DNA from: Streptomyces sp. NBC_00536
GTDB lineage: Bacteria > Actinomycetota > Actinomycetes > Streptomycetales > Streptomycetaceae
Direction of reading: 5' to 3'
NCBI RefSeq assembly: GCF_036346295.1
Contig: NZ_CP107819.1
Span: 5,270,001 to 5,334,000 of the forward strand
DNA length: 64,000 nt
Part shown: positions 34,049 to 43,011 of the stretch, in pieces
Position numbering within the stretch: the first letter of the stretch is position 1
Layout of the letters: the number at the start of each line of letters is the position of its first letter
Program-made: the position numbers and the translations under genes
The notes under the pieces: model-generated
Seen by the model: only the letters and a program-made list of their open reading frames with translations
The model's database searches: none
Told to the model about the DNA's origin: nothing

Positions 34049-36202
34049 TCAGAAGCGGCCGCCGCCGCCCATGCGGCCCCGGGTGCCGCCGCCGCCGAAG
34101 GAACCCGGGCCGCCGCCGAAGCCCCCGCCCCCGCCCCCGCCGCCTCCGCCGAAGCCGCCGTAGCCGCCGCCCCGGCCGCCCCGGCCGCCGCCGAGGATCT
34201 CGCCGAGGATGATCCCGCCCAGCACCGCGCCGCCCATGCCGCCCTGCTGCGAGCGGCGGCCGCCGCCTCCGTACGGGTCCTGGTAGGCGCGTACGTCCGC
34301 CTCCGCGAGCTGCTGCGCCTGCCGGGCGAGGGAGTCCGCCTGCTGTGCCTCCGCCAGCGCGGCCGCCGGGTCCGAAGTGGTCACCGACACCGACCGCTCC
34401 AGGTGCCGCTGCGCCTCCGCCAGCCGGGTGCGGGCCTGGCTGCCGACGGCCCCGCGGCTGGTGGTGATGTAGTCCGCGGCCGCGCCGATCGCGCTGCGGG
34501 CCGACAGCAGGGCCTGGTCCAGCAGGGCCGCGGCCCGCTGGCGGCCCGTTTCGCGTTCCCGGGCTCCGGCGAGCGCCTCGTCCAGGGCCGCGTCGGCCTC
34601 CTCGATCCGGCGCAGGGCGTCGATCGGGTCGTACCGGCCCGCGCCCTGCTCCGCCCGTACGTCGGCCAGTACGGACTCCGCCCGCCCGATCCGGCCGCGC
34701 AGGTCCGCCGTGGAGACCCCTTCCGCGGTCCCGGTCAGCAGCCCGCGGGCGTCGGCGAGGTCGGTCTCGGTCTCGTTCAGGGCGCCGGTCAGTTTGCCCG
34801 CCGCCTCCGCCAGCTCCTGCGCGCGCCGCTCCACCGCGTCCACCAGGGTGGCCGCCTGGTCGACGGCCCCCTCGGCGGCCCGTACGTGCACGGCCGCCTT
34901 GCCGTTGTCCCCGCCGTCCACGGCCGCGCGCGCCTCGCCGAGGCTGGTGGTGGCGAACAGCAGCCGGTCCTGGGCCTGTTCGGCGTTGGAGGCCACGGGC
35001 GCGGACGCGGAGTCGGCGTACCGCTGGGCCAGCGCGGTCAGGGTGGCCTGCGCCGTCGTGGTCCGGCCGGTCAGCGCGCGGAAGTGCGCCTGTACGGTCT
35101 CCAGCGCCTGCGGGGCGTTCTTCTCCAGCGCGCGCAGCCGGTCGAAGTCGGCCGATTCGGCGTCCAGGCGCCTGCTGGCCTCCGTGCAGCGGGCCACGAT
35201 CTCGTCCAGCATCCGGCGCCGGGTCGCGTCGTCCTCGGGATAGGCGTCGTCGAGCTGCTGGCGCAGCCGGAAGGCGTGCGTCAGCTCGTCCTTGGCGTAG
35301 GCCAGGGCCTCGGTGAAGGGGCCCACGGCCGCCTCGCCGAACTGGGCCGAGGCGAAGCCGAGTTCCTCGGTGCTGGTGCGGACCGCGTCGTCGGTCTCCA
35401 CCAGCAGGGCCTTGGCCTTGGCGTCGAGTTCGGCGAGCGGCAGCCGGGGCGGGCCCTGGTCGCCCCAGCCCGAGCTGACGGTCGTACCGCGGCCGGCCGG
35501 TCCCTTGCGCTTGCGGCGGCTGTAGGCGTACACGCCGAGCGCGCCCGCGGCGCCGACCGCGACCACGGGGAGCACGAAGTCGCCCACCCCGTTCTCGGCG
35601 TCGGCCTTGTCCCCGCCGGGATCCGCGATGCCCGGGGTGATCGCCGGGACCGGTACCGGCCGCCCGGCGAGCACGGCGTCGTAGCCGTTGGCCGCGCCGA
35701 TCGCCGCGCCCGCCCAGTCGTTCTCCTTCAGGGCGGGCTCGATGGCGCTGCGGGCGACGGCCGCGAGCTGTTCCTTGGTGAAGCCGGAGTCGACGTCGGC
35801 CGAATACGCGTACTGCCGGGCCCCGGTCGCCACCGCGAGCAGGACGTCGTTCTGCCCGAGGCCGCTGCGCTGCGCGGTGGCATCGGCCCAGCTCTGGGCG
35901 GAGCGGCCGGAGAAGTCGCGCACGTACGCCACGAACAGCTGGATGCGCCGGTCGGTGTACAGCTTGTCGAGGGCGGCGGCCACGGCGGGCTCGCGGTCGC
36001 CCAGGGCGCCGACCCGGTCGGTGATCTGGCCCTGCTGCGACAGGGTGACGGGATCGTCGGCCCGGGCGGCCGGGGCCCCGGCCGCGCCCTGGACGCCGAG
36101 CGCGAGCAGCGCGGCGGCCAGGGCGAGGGTGGCCCGCAGGGGTATCCGGGCGGTGGCGCTCGTCTTCGTCCTGCTTCTCGGCCTGACTCTCAGCGGGATC
36201 AC
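34049..36202 (-). CDS. TPM-domain membrane protein with coiled coil and Gly-rich tail
   Basis: About 717 residues from GTG 36202; a GTG at 36238 would add 12 residues through a tRNA-arm-like palindrome and is less likely. A signal peptide (LALAAALLALGVQGAAGA) precedes a TPM domain (residues ~40-165: QITDRVGALGDREPAVAAAL, LLAVATGARQYAYSADVD). One membrane segment (VLPVVAVGAAGALGVYAY) follows, then ~400 residues of helical coiled coil. The last ~45 residues are Gly/Arg/Phe-rich, as in YgcG/TPM proteins. The TPM domain faces outward, the coiled coil inward. Linkage to pspA implies membrane-stress work. Confidence 0.85.
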   Translation of the reverse strand: MIPLRVRPRSRTKTSATARIPLRATLALAAALLALGVQGAAGAPAARADDPVTLSQQGQITDRVGALGDREPAVAAALDKLYTDRRIQLFVAYVRDFSGRSAQSWADATAQRSGLGQNDVLLAVATGARQYAYSADVDSGFTKEQLAAVARSAIEPALKENDWAGAAIGAANGYDAVLAGRPVPVPAITPGIADPGGDKADAENGVGDFVLPVVAVGAAGALGVYAYSRRKRKGPAGRGTTVSSGWGDQGPPRLPLAELDAKAKALLVETDDAVRTSTEELGFASAQFGEAAVGPFTEALAYAKDELTHAFRLRQQLDDAYPEDDATRRRMLDEIVARCTEASRRLDAESADFDRLRALEKNAPQALETVQAHFRALTGRTTTAQATLTALAQRYADSASAPVASNAEQAQDRLLFATTSLGEARAAVDGGDNGKAAVHVRAAEGAVDQAATLVDAVERRAQELAEAAGKLTGALNETETDLADARGLLTGTAEGVSTADLRGRIGRAESVLADVRAEQGAGRYDPIDALRRIEEADAALDEALAGARERETGRQRAAALLDQALLSARSAIGAAADYITTSRGAVGSQARTRLAEAQRHLERSVSVTTSDPAAALAEAQQADSLARQAQQLAEADVRAYQDPYGGGGRRSQQGGMGGAVLGGIILGEILGGGRGGRGGGYGGFGGGGGGGGGGFGGGPGSFGGGGTRGRMGGGGRF

Positions 36203-36271
36203 ATTTGGGAGGTTATGGGGGGTTCGATCCCCCCGCACCCCGAGCCCGCACCCGAGCCTCGCCCCGCGGGA

Positions 36272-37042
36272 TCACTCCTTGCGGCGGGAGATCTTCGAGC
36301 CCAGCCAGACCAGCGGGTCGTACTTGCGGTCCACCGCCCGCTCCTTCAGCGGGATCAGCGCATTGTCGGTGATCTTGATGCCCTCGGGGCAGACCTCCGT
36401 ACAGCACTTGGTGATGTTGCAGTAGCCCAGCCCGTGCTCCTCCTGGGCCGTCCGCTTGCGGTCCAGCCCCTGTTCGGCGGCCGCGTCCAGCGGGTGCATG
36501 TCCAGCTCCGCCACCCGCATCAGGAACCGCGGCCCCGCGAAGGCGGCCTTGTTCTCCTCGTGGTCGCGCACCACGTGGCAGGTGTCCTGGCACAGGAAAC
36601 ACTCGATGCACTTGCGGAACTCCTGCGAGCGCTCCACGTCCACCTGCTGCATCCGGTACTCGCCCGGCGCCACCCCGCGCGGCGGGACGAAGGCCGGGAC
36701 CTCGCGCGCCTTCGCGTAGTTGAAGGACACGTCCGTCACCAGGTCCCGGACCACCGGGAACGCCCGCAGCGGGGTGACCGTGATCGTCTCCTCGCGGGAG
36801 AAGGTCGACATGCGGGTCATGCACATCAGCCGCGGCCGCCCGTTGACCTCCGCGCTGCACGAGCCGCACTTGCCCGCCTTGCAGTTCCAGCGGACCGCGA
36901 GGTCGGAGGCCTGGGTGGCCTGGAGCCGGTGGATGATGTCGAGGACGACCTCGCCGTCGTTCACCTCGACGGTGAAGTCCCGCAGTTCACCGCCCTCGGC
37001 GTCGCCCCGCCAGATCCGGAAACCGGCTTCGTAGCTGCTCAC
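36272..37042 (-). CDS. sdhB: Succinate dehydrogenase iron-sulfur subunit
   Basis: 256 residues from GTG 37042, overlapping the sdhA stop by 4 nt (GTGA). The N-terminal ferredoxin domain has the [2Fe-2S] ligands CKAGKCGSCSAE and LMC; the C-terminal domain has CIECFLCQDTCH and CCTEVCPEG for the [4Fe-4S] and [3Fe-4S] clusters. It carries electrons from the flavin to the quinone site in the membrane. Length and spacing match the Sdh1-type operon of mycobacteria. A longer upstream frame was rejected because of the GTGA overlap. Confidence 0.94.
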   Translation of the reverse strand: MSSYEAGFRIWRGDAEGGELRDFTVEVNDGEVVLDIIHRLQATQASDLAVRWNCKAGKCGSCSAEVNGRPRLMCMTRMSTFSREETITVTPLRAFPVVRDLVTDVSFNYAKAREVPAFVPPRGVAPGEYRMQQVDVERSQEFRKCIECFLCQDTCHVVRDHEENKAAFAGPRFLMRVAELDMHPLDAAAEQGLDRKRTAQEEHGLGYCNITKCCTEVCPEGIKITDNALIPLKERAVDRKYDPLVWLGSKISRRKE

Positions 37043-38967
37043 GCGTGGAGCTCCTCTTCGGAGAGGTACTTGACCAGCTCTTCCTTCTCGAAGAGCGCGA
37101 GCAGGTCCGGGCGGACGGGCTCGGTCCGGGTGTGTTCCAGGGCGATCCGGTCGGCCGCCGGGTCGGCGGGGACGGCCGGATCCACCGGCACCGGGCGGCA
37201 CAGCAGGTTCACCGGGCGCCAGGACCGTTCCATGGCCGGGCAGTCCTCCCGGGTGTGGCCGCCGCGGCTCTCGGTGCGCTCCAGGGCGGCCCGGGCCACG
37301 CACTCGCTGACCAGCAGCATGTTGCGCAGGTCCAGGGCCAGGTGCCAGCCCGGGTTGAACTGGCGGTGCCCCTCCACCCCGGCGCGGGCCGCCCGTACGC
37401 GCAGCCCCGCGAGCCGCTCCAGGGCCTCGGCCATCTCGCCCGCCCGCCGGATGATCCCGACCAGGTCGTTCATCGTCTGCTGGAGTTCCTGGTGGAGGGT
37501 GTACGGGTTCTCCGCGCCCTCCTCCGCGTGGAAGGGGGCCAGCGCCTCCGCGGCCGCCTCGTCGACCTCCCGCTGCGAGACGGCGGGCAGGGCGGCGGCG
37601 AGCCCGGCGGCGTACCCGGCCGCGTGCAGCCCGGCCCGGCGGCCGAAGACCAGCAGGTCGGACAGGGAGTTCCCGCCGAGCCGGTTCGAGCCGTGCATCC
37701 CGCCCGCGACCTCGCCCGCCGCGAACAGCCCGGGCACCCCGAGGGTGGCCGCGGTGTCCGACTCGACGGCGATGCCGCCCATCACGTAGTGGCAGGTCGG
37801 GCCGACCTCCATCGGCTCCGCGGTGATGTCGACGTCCGCCAGCTCCTTGAACTGGTGGTACATCGACGGCAGCCGCCGCTTGATCTTCTCGGCCGGCATC
37901 CGGGTGGACACGTCCAGGAAGACCCCGCCGTGCGGGGAGCCGCGGCCCGCCTTGACCTCGGAGTTGATCGCGCGGGCCACCTCGTCGCGGGGGAGCAGCT
38001 CGGGCGGGCGCCGGTTGTTGTCCGGGTCCTCGTACCAGCGGTCGCCCTCCGCCTCCGATTCGGCGTACTTCTCCTTGAAGACGTCCGGGACGTAGTCGAA
38101 CATGAACCGCTTGCCCTCGCTGTTGCGCAGCACCCCGCCGTCACCGCGCACCGACTCGGTGACGAGGATGCCCTTGACCGAGGGCGGCCAGACCATGCCG
38201 GTCGGGTGGAACTGCACGAACTCCATGTTCAGCAGCGGCGCCCCGGCGAGCAGGGCCAGCGCGTGGCCGTCGCCGGTGTACTCCCAGGAGTTCGAGGTGG
38301 TCTTGAAGGACTTGCCGATGCCGCCGGTGGCCAGCACCACCGCGGGGGCCTCCAGGACGAAGAAGCGGCCGGTCTCGCGCTCGTAGCAGAAGGTCCCCGA
38401 GACCCGCTGCCCGTCCTTGAGACTGCGATCTTTCAAAACCCTGGTCACCGTGCACTCCTGGAAGACCTTGAGCCGGGCCTCGTGGTCCCCGTACTCCTTG
38501 AAGTCCTCCTGCTGGAGCTGGACGATCTTCTGCTGGAGGGTCCGGATCAGCTCCAGGCCCGTCCGGTCGCCCACGTGCGCGAGGCGCGGGTACTCGTGGC
38601 CGCCGAAGTTGCGCTGGGAGATCTTCCCGTCGGGCGTCCGGTCGAAGAGCGCCCCCCAGGTCTCCAGCTCCCAGACCCGGTCGGGCGCCTCCTTGGCGTG
38701 CAGCTCCGCCATCCGCCACTGGTTCAGGAACTTGCCGCCGCGCATCGTGTCGCGGAAGTGGACCTGCCAGTTGTCGTGCTCGTTGACATTGCCCATGGAG
38801 GCGGCGATGCCCCCCTCGGCCATGACCGTGTGGGCCTTGCCGAAGAGGGACTTGCAGATCACCGCCGTACGGGCGCCCCGCTCGCGGGCCTCGATCGCGG
38901 CCCGCAGTCCGGCGCCGCCCGCACCGACCACGACCACGTCCCACTGCTGCCGGTCGACTTGAGCCAT
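37039..38967 (-). CDS. sdhA: Succinate dehydrogenase flavoprotein subunit
   Basis: 642 residues from ATG 38967. Rossmann FAD site VVVVGAGGAGLRAAIEA, flavin-linking His in GKAHTVMAEGG, substrate-binding FVQFHPTG, and FAAGEVAGGMHGSNRLGGNS. It oxidises succinate to fumarate, feeding the fumarase at the other end of the window. The start is 1 nt after the stop of the membrane-anchor gene, and the stop overlaps sdhB, so the three are translated together. Between residues ~140 and 210 it has the non-SdhA-typical insert common to Sdh1/fumarate-reductase-like actinobacterial proteins. Confidence 0.95.
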   Translation of the reverse strand: MAQVDRQQWDVVVVGAGGAGLRAAIEARERGARTAVICKSLFGKAHTVMAEGGIAASMGNVNEHDNWQVHFRDTMRGGKFLNQWRMAELHAKEAPDRVWELETWGALFDRTPDGKISQRNFGGHEYPRLAHVGDRTGLELIRTLQQKIVQLQQEDFKEYGDHEARLKVFQECTVTRVLKDRSLKDGQRVSGTFCYERETGRFFVLEAPAVVLATGGIGKSFKTTSNSWEYTGDGHALALLAGAPLLNMEFVQFHPTGMVWPPSVKGILVTESVRGDGGVLRNSEGKRFMFDYVPDVFKEKYAESEAEGDRWYEDPDNNRRPPELLPRDEVARAINSEVKAGRGSPHGGVFLDVSTRMPAEKIKRRLPSMYHQFKELADVDITAEPMEVGPTCHYVMGGIAVESDTAATLGVPGLFAAGEVAGGMHGSNRLGGNSLSDLLVFGRRAGLHAAGYAAGLAAALPAVSQREVDEAAAEALAPFHAEEGAENPYTLHQELQQTMNDLVGIIRRAGEMAEALERLAGLRVRAARAGVEGHRQFNPGWHLALDLRNMLLVSECVARAALERTESRGGHTREDCPAMERSWRPVNLLCRPVPVDPAVPADPAADRIALEHTRTEPVRPDLLALFEKEELVKYLSEEELHA

Positions 38968-38968
38968 G

Positions 38969-39790
38969 TCAGAAGATCCTCGGGTCGTCGAAAGCACCGC
39001 TGGCCAGCAGGTACACGTAGAAGTCGCAGAGCGCGACGCTGATCAGGGAGGCCCAGGCCAGCTGCATGTGGCGGGAGTTGAGCCTGCTCACCCAGCCCCA
39101 CAGCCGGTAGCGCACCGGGTGCTTGGAGAAGTGCTTGAGCTTGCCGCCCATGATGTGGCGGCAGGAGTGGCAGGACAGCGTGTAGGCCCAGATCAGCGCG
39201 ATGTTGGCGACGAAGAGCAGGGTGCCGAGGCCCATGTGCCCCCACGCGTAGTGCTCGTCGCGGAAGGTCAGCACGGTGTCGTAGGTGAGGATCCCGGCGA
39301 CCGGGACCGCCGCGTAGAAGAAGTACCGGTGCATGTTCTGGAAGATCAGCGGGAAGCGGGTCTCGCCGGAGTACTTCGCGTGCGGCTCGGCGACCGCGCA
39401 GGCCGGGGGCGAGGCCCAGAAGCCCCGGTAGTAGGCCTTGCGGTAGTAGTAGCAGGTGAGCCGGAAGCCGAGCGGGAAGACCAGGATCAGCAGGGCGGGG
39501 GAGAGGCCCCACCAGCTGCCGAACAGATCGAGGTTGGGGCCGCCGCGCATCGTCTCGCAGTTCTCCGCGAGACACGGGGAGTAGAAGGGGGAGACGTAGG
39601 GGGCCGCGTAGTAATCGGCGTTGGAGAAGGCCCGCCAGGTCGAGTAGACGATGAAGGCGAGCAGCCCGGCCGCGGTGCCGGCGGGGGCCAGCCACCACCG
39701 GTCGGTGCGCAGGTGCCGGGCGGCGATCGCGGCGCGGGAGGCACCGTGCACGCCGGTCAGGGGTCGGGATGGTTCCGTGCCTGTGGCCAA
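38969..39790 (-). CDS. sdhC: Succinate dehydrogenase membrane-anchor subunit (Sdh1 type)
   Basis: 273 residues with about five membrane segments: APAGTAAGLLAFIVYSTW, LSPALLILVFPLGFRLTCYY, AAVPVAGILTYDTVL, LGTLLFVANIALIWAYTLSC and a C-terminal one. Histidines at the start of helices (NMHRYFF, SCHSCRHIMGG) could bind heme. It is unlike E. coli SdhC/SdhD but like the single-subunit anchor (Rv0249c type) of mycobacterial Sdh1. First gene of the operon sdhC-sdhA-sdhB. Confidence 0.85.
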   Translation of the reverse strand: MATGTEPSRPLTGVHGASRAAIAARHLRTDRWWLAPAGTAAGLLAFIVYSTWRAFSNADYYAAPYVSPFYSPCLAENCETMRGGPNLDLFGSWWGLSPALLILVFPLGFRLTCYYYRKAYYRGFWASPPACAVAEPHAKYSGETRFPLIFQNMHRYFFYAAVPVAGILTYDTVLTFRDEHYAWGHMGLGTLLFVANIALIWAYTLSCHSCRHIMGGKLKHFSKHPVRYRLWGWVSRLNSRHMQLAWASLISVALCDFYVYLLASGAFDDPRIF

Positions 39791-39892
39791 AGGGGACTCC
39801 GGGAGGAGTGGAGGGGTGGCCCAGGAGACCCGGCCGCCGTCGCTGGGGGCGGGGCCGGGTCCGGTGGGGTGTGCGCGGAGCGTAGCGCTGTG

Positions 39893-40114
39893 TCAGGGAG
39901 CGCGGCGGTCGCGGGCGCCGAGGCCCTCGTCGTCGGAGTCCGTCCACAGCGAGCTGTCGTACGGGGTGTCCGGGACGGTGACCATCGCGTCCCGGCCCGG
40001 AGGCTTGGAAGCGGCCGGTGTCTGCCGGGCGACGTCCTTCTCCAGCTGCTCCACCGAGCGGACCAGCTCGTTCAGATTGCGCCGTACGGCGGTCAAATCG
40101 TCTTGCAGGGACAT
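39893..40114 (-). CDS. Small coiled-coil hypothetical protein
   Basis: 73 residues, ATG 40114 with GAGGG 7 nt upstream. Residues 1-32 form one amphipathic helix (LQDDLTAVRRNLNELVRSVE); the rest is Pro/Asp-rich and disordered. It sits upstream of the sdh operon in the same direction, ~100 nt from sdhC. Such a small upstream gene accompanies the sdh operon in other Streptomyces as far as I recall. Function unknown. Confidence 0.7.
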   Translation of the reverse strand: MSLQDDLTAVRRNLNELVRSVEQLEKDVARQTPAASKPPGRDAMVTVPDTPYDSSLWTDSDDEGLGARDRRAP

Positions 40115-40473
40115 GACTTGCCCTCACTTCCGCTGGGTGCGGTGGCAACGCTCATGTGCGCCTGCGAGTGTCGCGCCTCCCGTCCCCGGTTGTGAAGGGA
40201 CGTGCAGCGATTGCGGGCGCGCAGGCGCGAACTGTGCGCCCCTCCCTGCACCCCATTTTCATCCCTCTTACGGGGGAACGCGCGCCCGGACGGCACGACC
40301 GATTGGTCCGCACGGGTGGGGTTCGCGGCGTGGCGAGGGGCGGCTGCGGAAGCTGCGGCAGGTGGTCGATTTCAGTGGGCTCATCACCAGTGTGATCAGC
40401 TCCATATACCCCCAAACGTGATCATGCCACCCCGAGTCCCGCCCCGCTCAGCCCCGCCCCGGAGGTACCACCC
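40115..40473. promoter_or_regulatory. 359-bp divergent control region
   Basis: No gene seen. Contains an inverted repeat ATCAC-CAGT-GTGAT (40383-40396) and two direct GTGATCA copies (40392-40398, 40418-40424), all within 50-90 nt of the binding-protein start. TTCATCCCTCT (40258-40268) matches 20562-20572. Confidence 0.5.
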
Positions 40474-43011
40474 ATGTCCCAGAGAAGGCGCAGGTCCTTG
40501 GCGCTCCTGACCTCGGGAGTCCTCGCACTGCCGCTGCTGACGGGCTGCGGGGCCGATGACGAGGGCGGCCCGGCCGCCGCCGGTCAGGACATCTCCGCCA
40601 CCACGCGCGACCTGGTGGCCGACGGCGGGTCGGTGCGCTGGGCCGTCGACGCGCTGCCCGAGACCCTCAACACCTTCCAGGCGGACGCCGACGCCACCAC
40701 CGCGCGGATCGCCGGTGCCGTCCTGCCGCAGCTCTTCCTCATGGACGCCAAGGGACGGCCCGCCGCCAACCCCGACTTCCTGGAGAAGGCCGAGGTCATC
40801 CAGCGCGAGCCCAAGCAGGTCGTGCTCTACAAGCTCAACCAGAAGGCGGTGTGGAGCGACGGCCGCGAGGTCGGCGCACCCGACTTCGTCGCCCAGTGGC
40901 GGGCCCTGAGCGGCAAGGACTCCGCGTACTGGACGGCCCGCAACGCCGGGTACGACCGGATCGAGAAGATCGAGCGCGGCGCCAATGACCTCGAAGTCAA
41001 GGTCACCTTCGCCAAGACCTACACCGACTGGCGCTCCCTGTTCAGCCCGCTCTACCCCAAGCAGGTCACCGGCAGCCCCGAAGCCTTCAACGAAGGCGCG
41101 CGCGGCGCCCTCAAGGTCACCGCCGGCCCCTTCAACCTCGGCGCCGTCGACAAGAAGGCCGGCACCGTGGCCCTCTCCCGCAACCCGCGCTGGTGGGGCC
41201 GCCCGGCCAAGCTCGACTCCCTCGTGCTGACCGCCGTACCCCGCGCCGAGCGGGCCGCCGCGCTGGCCGCGGGGAAGCTGGACCTGGCCGAGATCGACCG
41301 CGGCGGCGCCGACCGCATCGCTCTGGCGCACCGGGACGCCGCACAGCCGCACGGCGCCGCGCCCGCCCACGGCCCCGGCGCCGCGGTGACCGCCGCCCAG
41401 GCCACGCTCTCCTGGGCGGTCGCCTTCGGCGCCGACGAGGGCAAGGCCAGGGACGAGCAGGAGACGCGCAAGAAGAACGCCGAGGCGGCCGCCGCCTACG
41501 CCGCCCAGCAGAACGCCCTGCGGGGCTTCGCCGTGCGCAAGTCCCTGGAGCCCGCCTACACCCAGCTCGCGCTGAACGGGGCCTCCGGACCGCTGGCCGA
41601 CGAGCGGGTCCGCCGGGCGGTGGCCCGCGCGCTGGACCGCCAGTCCCTCACCGACATCGTGCTGAAGCCGCTGGGCCTGCCCGCGAAGCCGGTCGGCAGC
41701 CACCTGGCCCTGGAGGGGCAGCGCGCGTACGCCGACAACAGCGACGCGCTGGGCGGCCAGGACACCCAGGCCGCCCAGGCCCTCCTCGCCGACGCGGGCT
41801 GGCGCAAGGGCGGCAAGCTCTCGGACCCGGCGGCCAAGGCGGGCTCCGAGAGCGACAAGAAGGACGACGGGAAGACCCCGGCCCGCCCGGGAGCCGCGGC
41901 CCCCGGCGCCCAGGCCGCGGCTCCCGCCGATGGCGACGGCACCGGCTGGGAGGGGAAGTTCGTCGTGGGCGAGGACGAGCGCAACGGCGCCCGCCCGCCC
42001 GCGGGTCTGAACCCGGCCCTGCGCCCGGCCCTGCGCCCGGCCCTGCGCCCGGCCCCGCTGCCCGGCCTGCGCCCCGGCGACCGCCCGGCCCGCCCGGGCG
42101 ACGAGAGCGCCCACCGGCCCGAGGGCCCGGTCGAGCAGCGCGCGGGCGGCCTCCCCGAGGGCGACTACCGCTACGCCCCCGACGGGGAGATCGTCGACGC
42201 CGACCGCTTCGCCACCGGGGCGAACCGGCCCTCCCCGGTGCTGGCGGCCGTACCGCTCGCCGAGCAGCAGGAGGCCGCCCTCCTCGCCCAGGCCGCCGCG
42301 GTCGACGACGGCAAGCGCAATCCGGCCCTGGACGCCGGGTCGGCGCCGGCCGAGGAGCAGGGCGAGAAGGCCAGCCCGGCGCCCGCGCCCGCCAAGCACG
42401 CCGTCCGCACCTCCGGCGCGATGCTCGCCAAGGACGGCAAGCCGCTCACCCTGCGCTTCGTGCTCCCCTCGGGCCCCGGTTCCGAGGCCCTGCGCACGGT
42501 CGGCGAGCGGATCTCCCAGATGCTGCAGAAGGTCGGCATCCAGACCGAGCTGACCAAGGTCGCCGACGCGAGCTTCTTCAAGGACCACATCGCCTCGGGC
42601 CAGTACGACCTGGCTCTGTACTCGTGGCCCGCGACCGCCTTCCCCGCCACGGACGCCCGGCCGATCTTCGCCAAGCCCTCGCCCGCCGCCGACGGCTCGC
42701 TGAGCGTCGAGCAGAACTACACCCGGGTCGGCACCGACCGGATCGACCAGCTGTTCGACCAGGCGCTCGGCGAGCTGGACGAGGATCAGTCCCGCGACCT
42801 GATGCGCAAGGCGGACGCCCGGATCTGGGCCGCCGCCGGGTCCATCCCGCTCTACCAGCGCCCCGAGCTGGTGGCGGCCAAGCCCAATCTGGTCAACGCG
42901 GGCGCCTTCGGTCTGGGAGCGCCCCGGTTCCAGGACATCGGCTGGATGAAGTCCCCGGCCGAGGTGAAGGCGGCGCAGGAGAAGAAGGAAAAGGCCGCGA
43001 AGAAGAGCTGA
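40474..43011 (+). CDS. Large solute-binding lipoprotein of an oligopeptide-type ABC system, with low-complexity insertion
   Basis: 845 residues. A signal sequence with lipobox (LPLLTGCG, Cys near 27) marks a membrane-tethered SBP_bac_5 protein (RWAVDALPETLNTFQADAD, GPFNLGAVDKKAGTVALSRN, RVRRAVARALDRQ, FFKDHIASGQYDLALYSW). The usual length is ~540-650. Between residues ~450 and ~645, exactly between LADAGW and DGKPLTLRFV, lies an Ala/Pro/Arg/Asp-rich insertion with a LRPA repeat. No permease or ATPase genes are adjacent, so it probably works with another system, perhaps the Opp operons downstream. Divergent from the small sdh-upstream gene. Confidence 0.85.
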   Translation: MSQRRRRSLALLTSGVLALPLLTGCGADDEGGPAAAGQDISATTRDLVADGGSVRWAVDALPETLNTFQADADATTARIAGAVLPQLFLMDAKGRPAANPDFLEKAEVIQREPKQVVLYKLNQKAVWSDGREVGAPDFVAQWRALSGKDSAYWTARNAGYDRIEKIERGANDLEVKVTFAKTYTDWRSLFSPLYPKQVTGSPEAFNEGARGALKVTAGPFNLGAVDKKAGTVALSRNPRWWGRPAKLDSLVLTAVPRAERAAALAAGKLDLAEIDRGGADRIALAHRDAAQPHGAAPAHGPGAAVTAAQATLSWAVAFGADEGKARDEQETRKKNAEAAAAYAAQQNALRGFAVRKSLEPAYTQLALNGASGPLADERVRRAVARALDRQSLTDIVLKPLGLPAKPVGSHLALEGQRAYADNSDALGGQDTQAAQALLADAGWRKGGKLSDPAAKAGSESDKKDDGKTPARPGAAAPGAQAAAPADGDGTGWEGKFVVGEDERNGARPPAGLNPALRPALRPALRPAPLPGLRPGDRPARPGDESAHRPEGPVEQRAGGLPEGDYRYAPDGEIVDADRFATGANRPSPVLAAVPLAEQQEAALLAQAAAVDDGKRNPALDAGSAPAEEQGEKASPAPAPAKHAVRTSGAMLAKDGKPLTLRFVLPSGPGSEALRTVGERISQMLQKVGIQTELTKVADASFFKDHIASGQYDLALYSWPATAFPATDARPIFAKPSPAADGSLSVEQNYTRVGTDRIDQLFDQALGELDEDQSRDLMRKADARIWAAAGSIPLYQRPELVAAKPNLVNAGAFGLGAPRFQDIGWMKSPAEVKAAQEKKEKAAKKS
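42015..42050 (+). repeat. 12-bp tandem repeat inside the binding protein
   Basis: Three perfect copies of GGCCCTGCGCCC encode the repeated LRPA unit of the insertion. Confidence 0.9.

Noticed and set aside
33950-37789. A 1279-residue open frame on the + strand across TPM, sdhB and sdhA
   Set aside because: Spans several well-supported minus-strand genes and has no recognisable domain.
42015-42050. Possible CRISPR-like or other array
   Set aside because: The 12-bp units are contiguous and inside a reading frame; no spacers exist here or anywhere else in the window.
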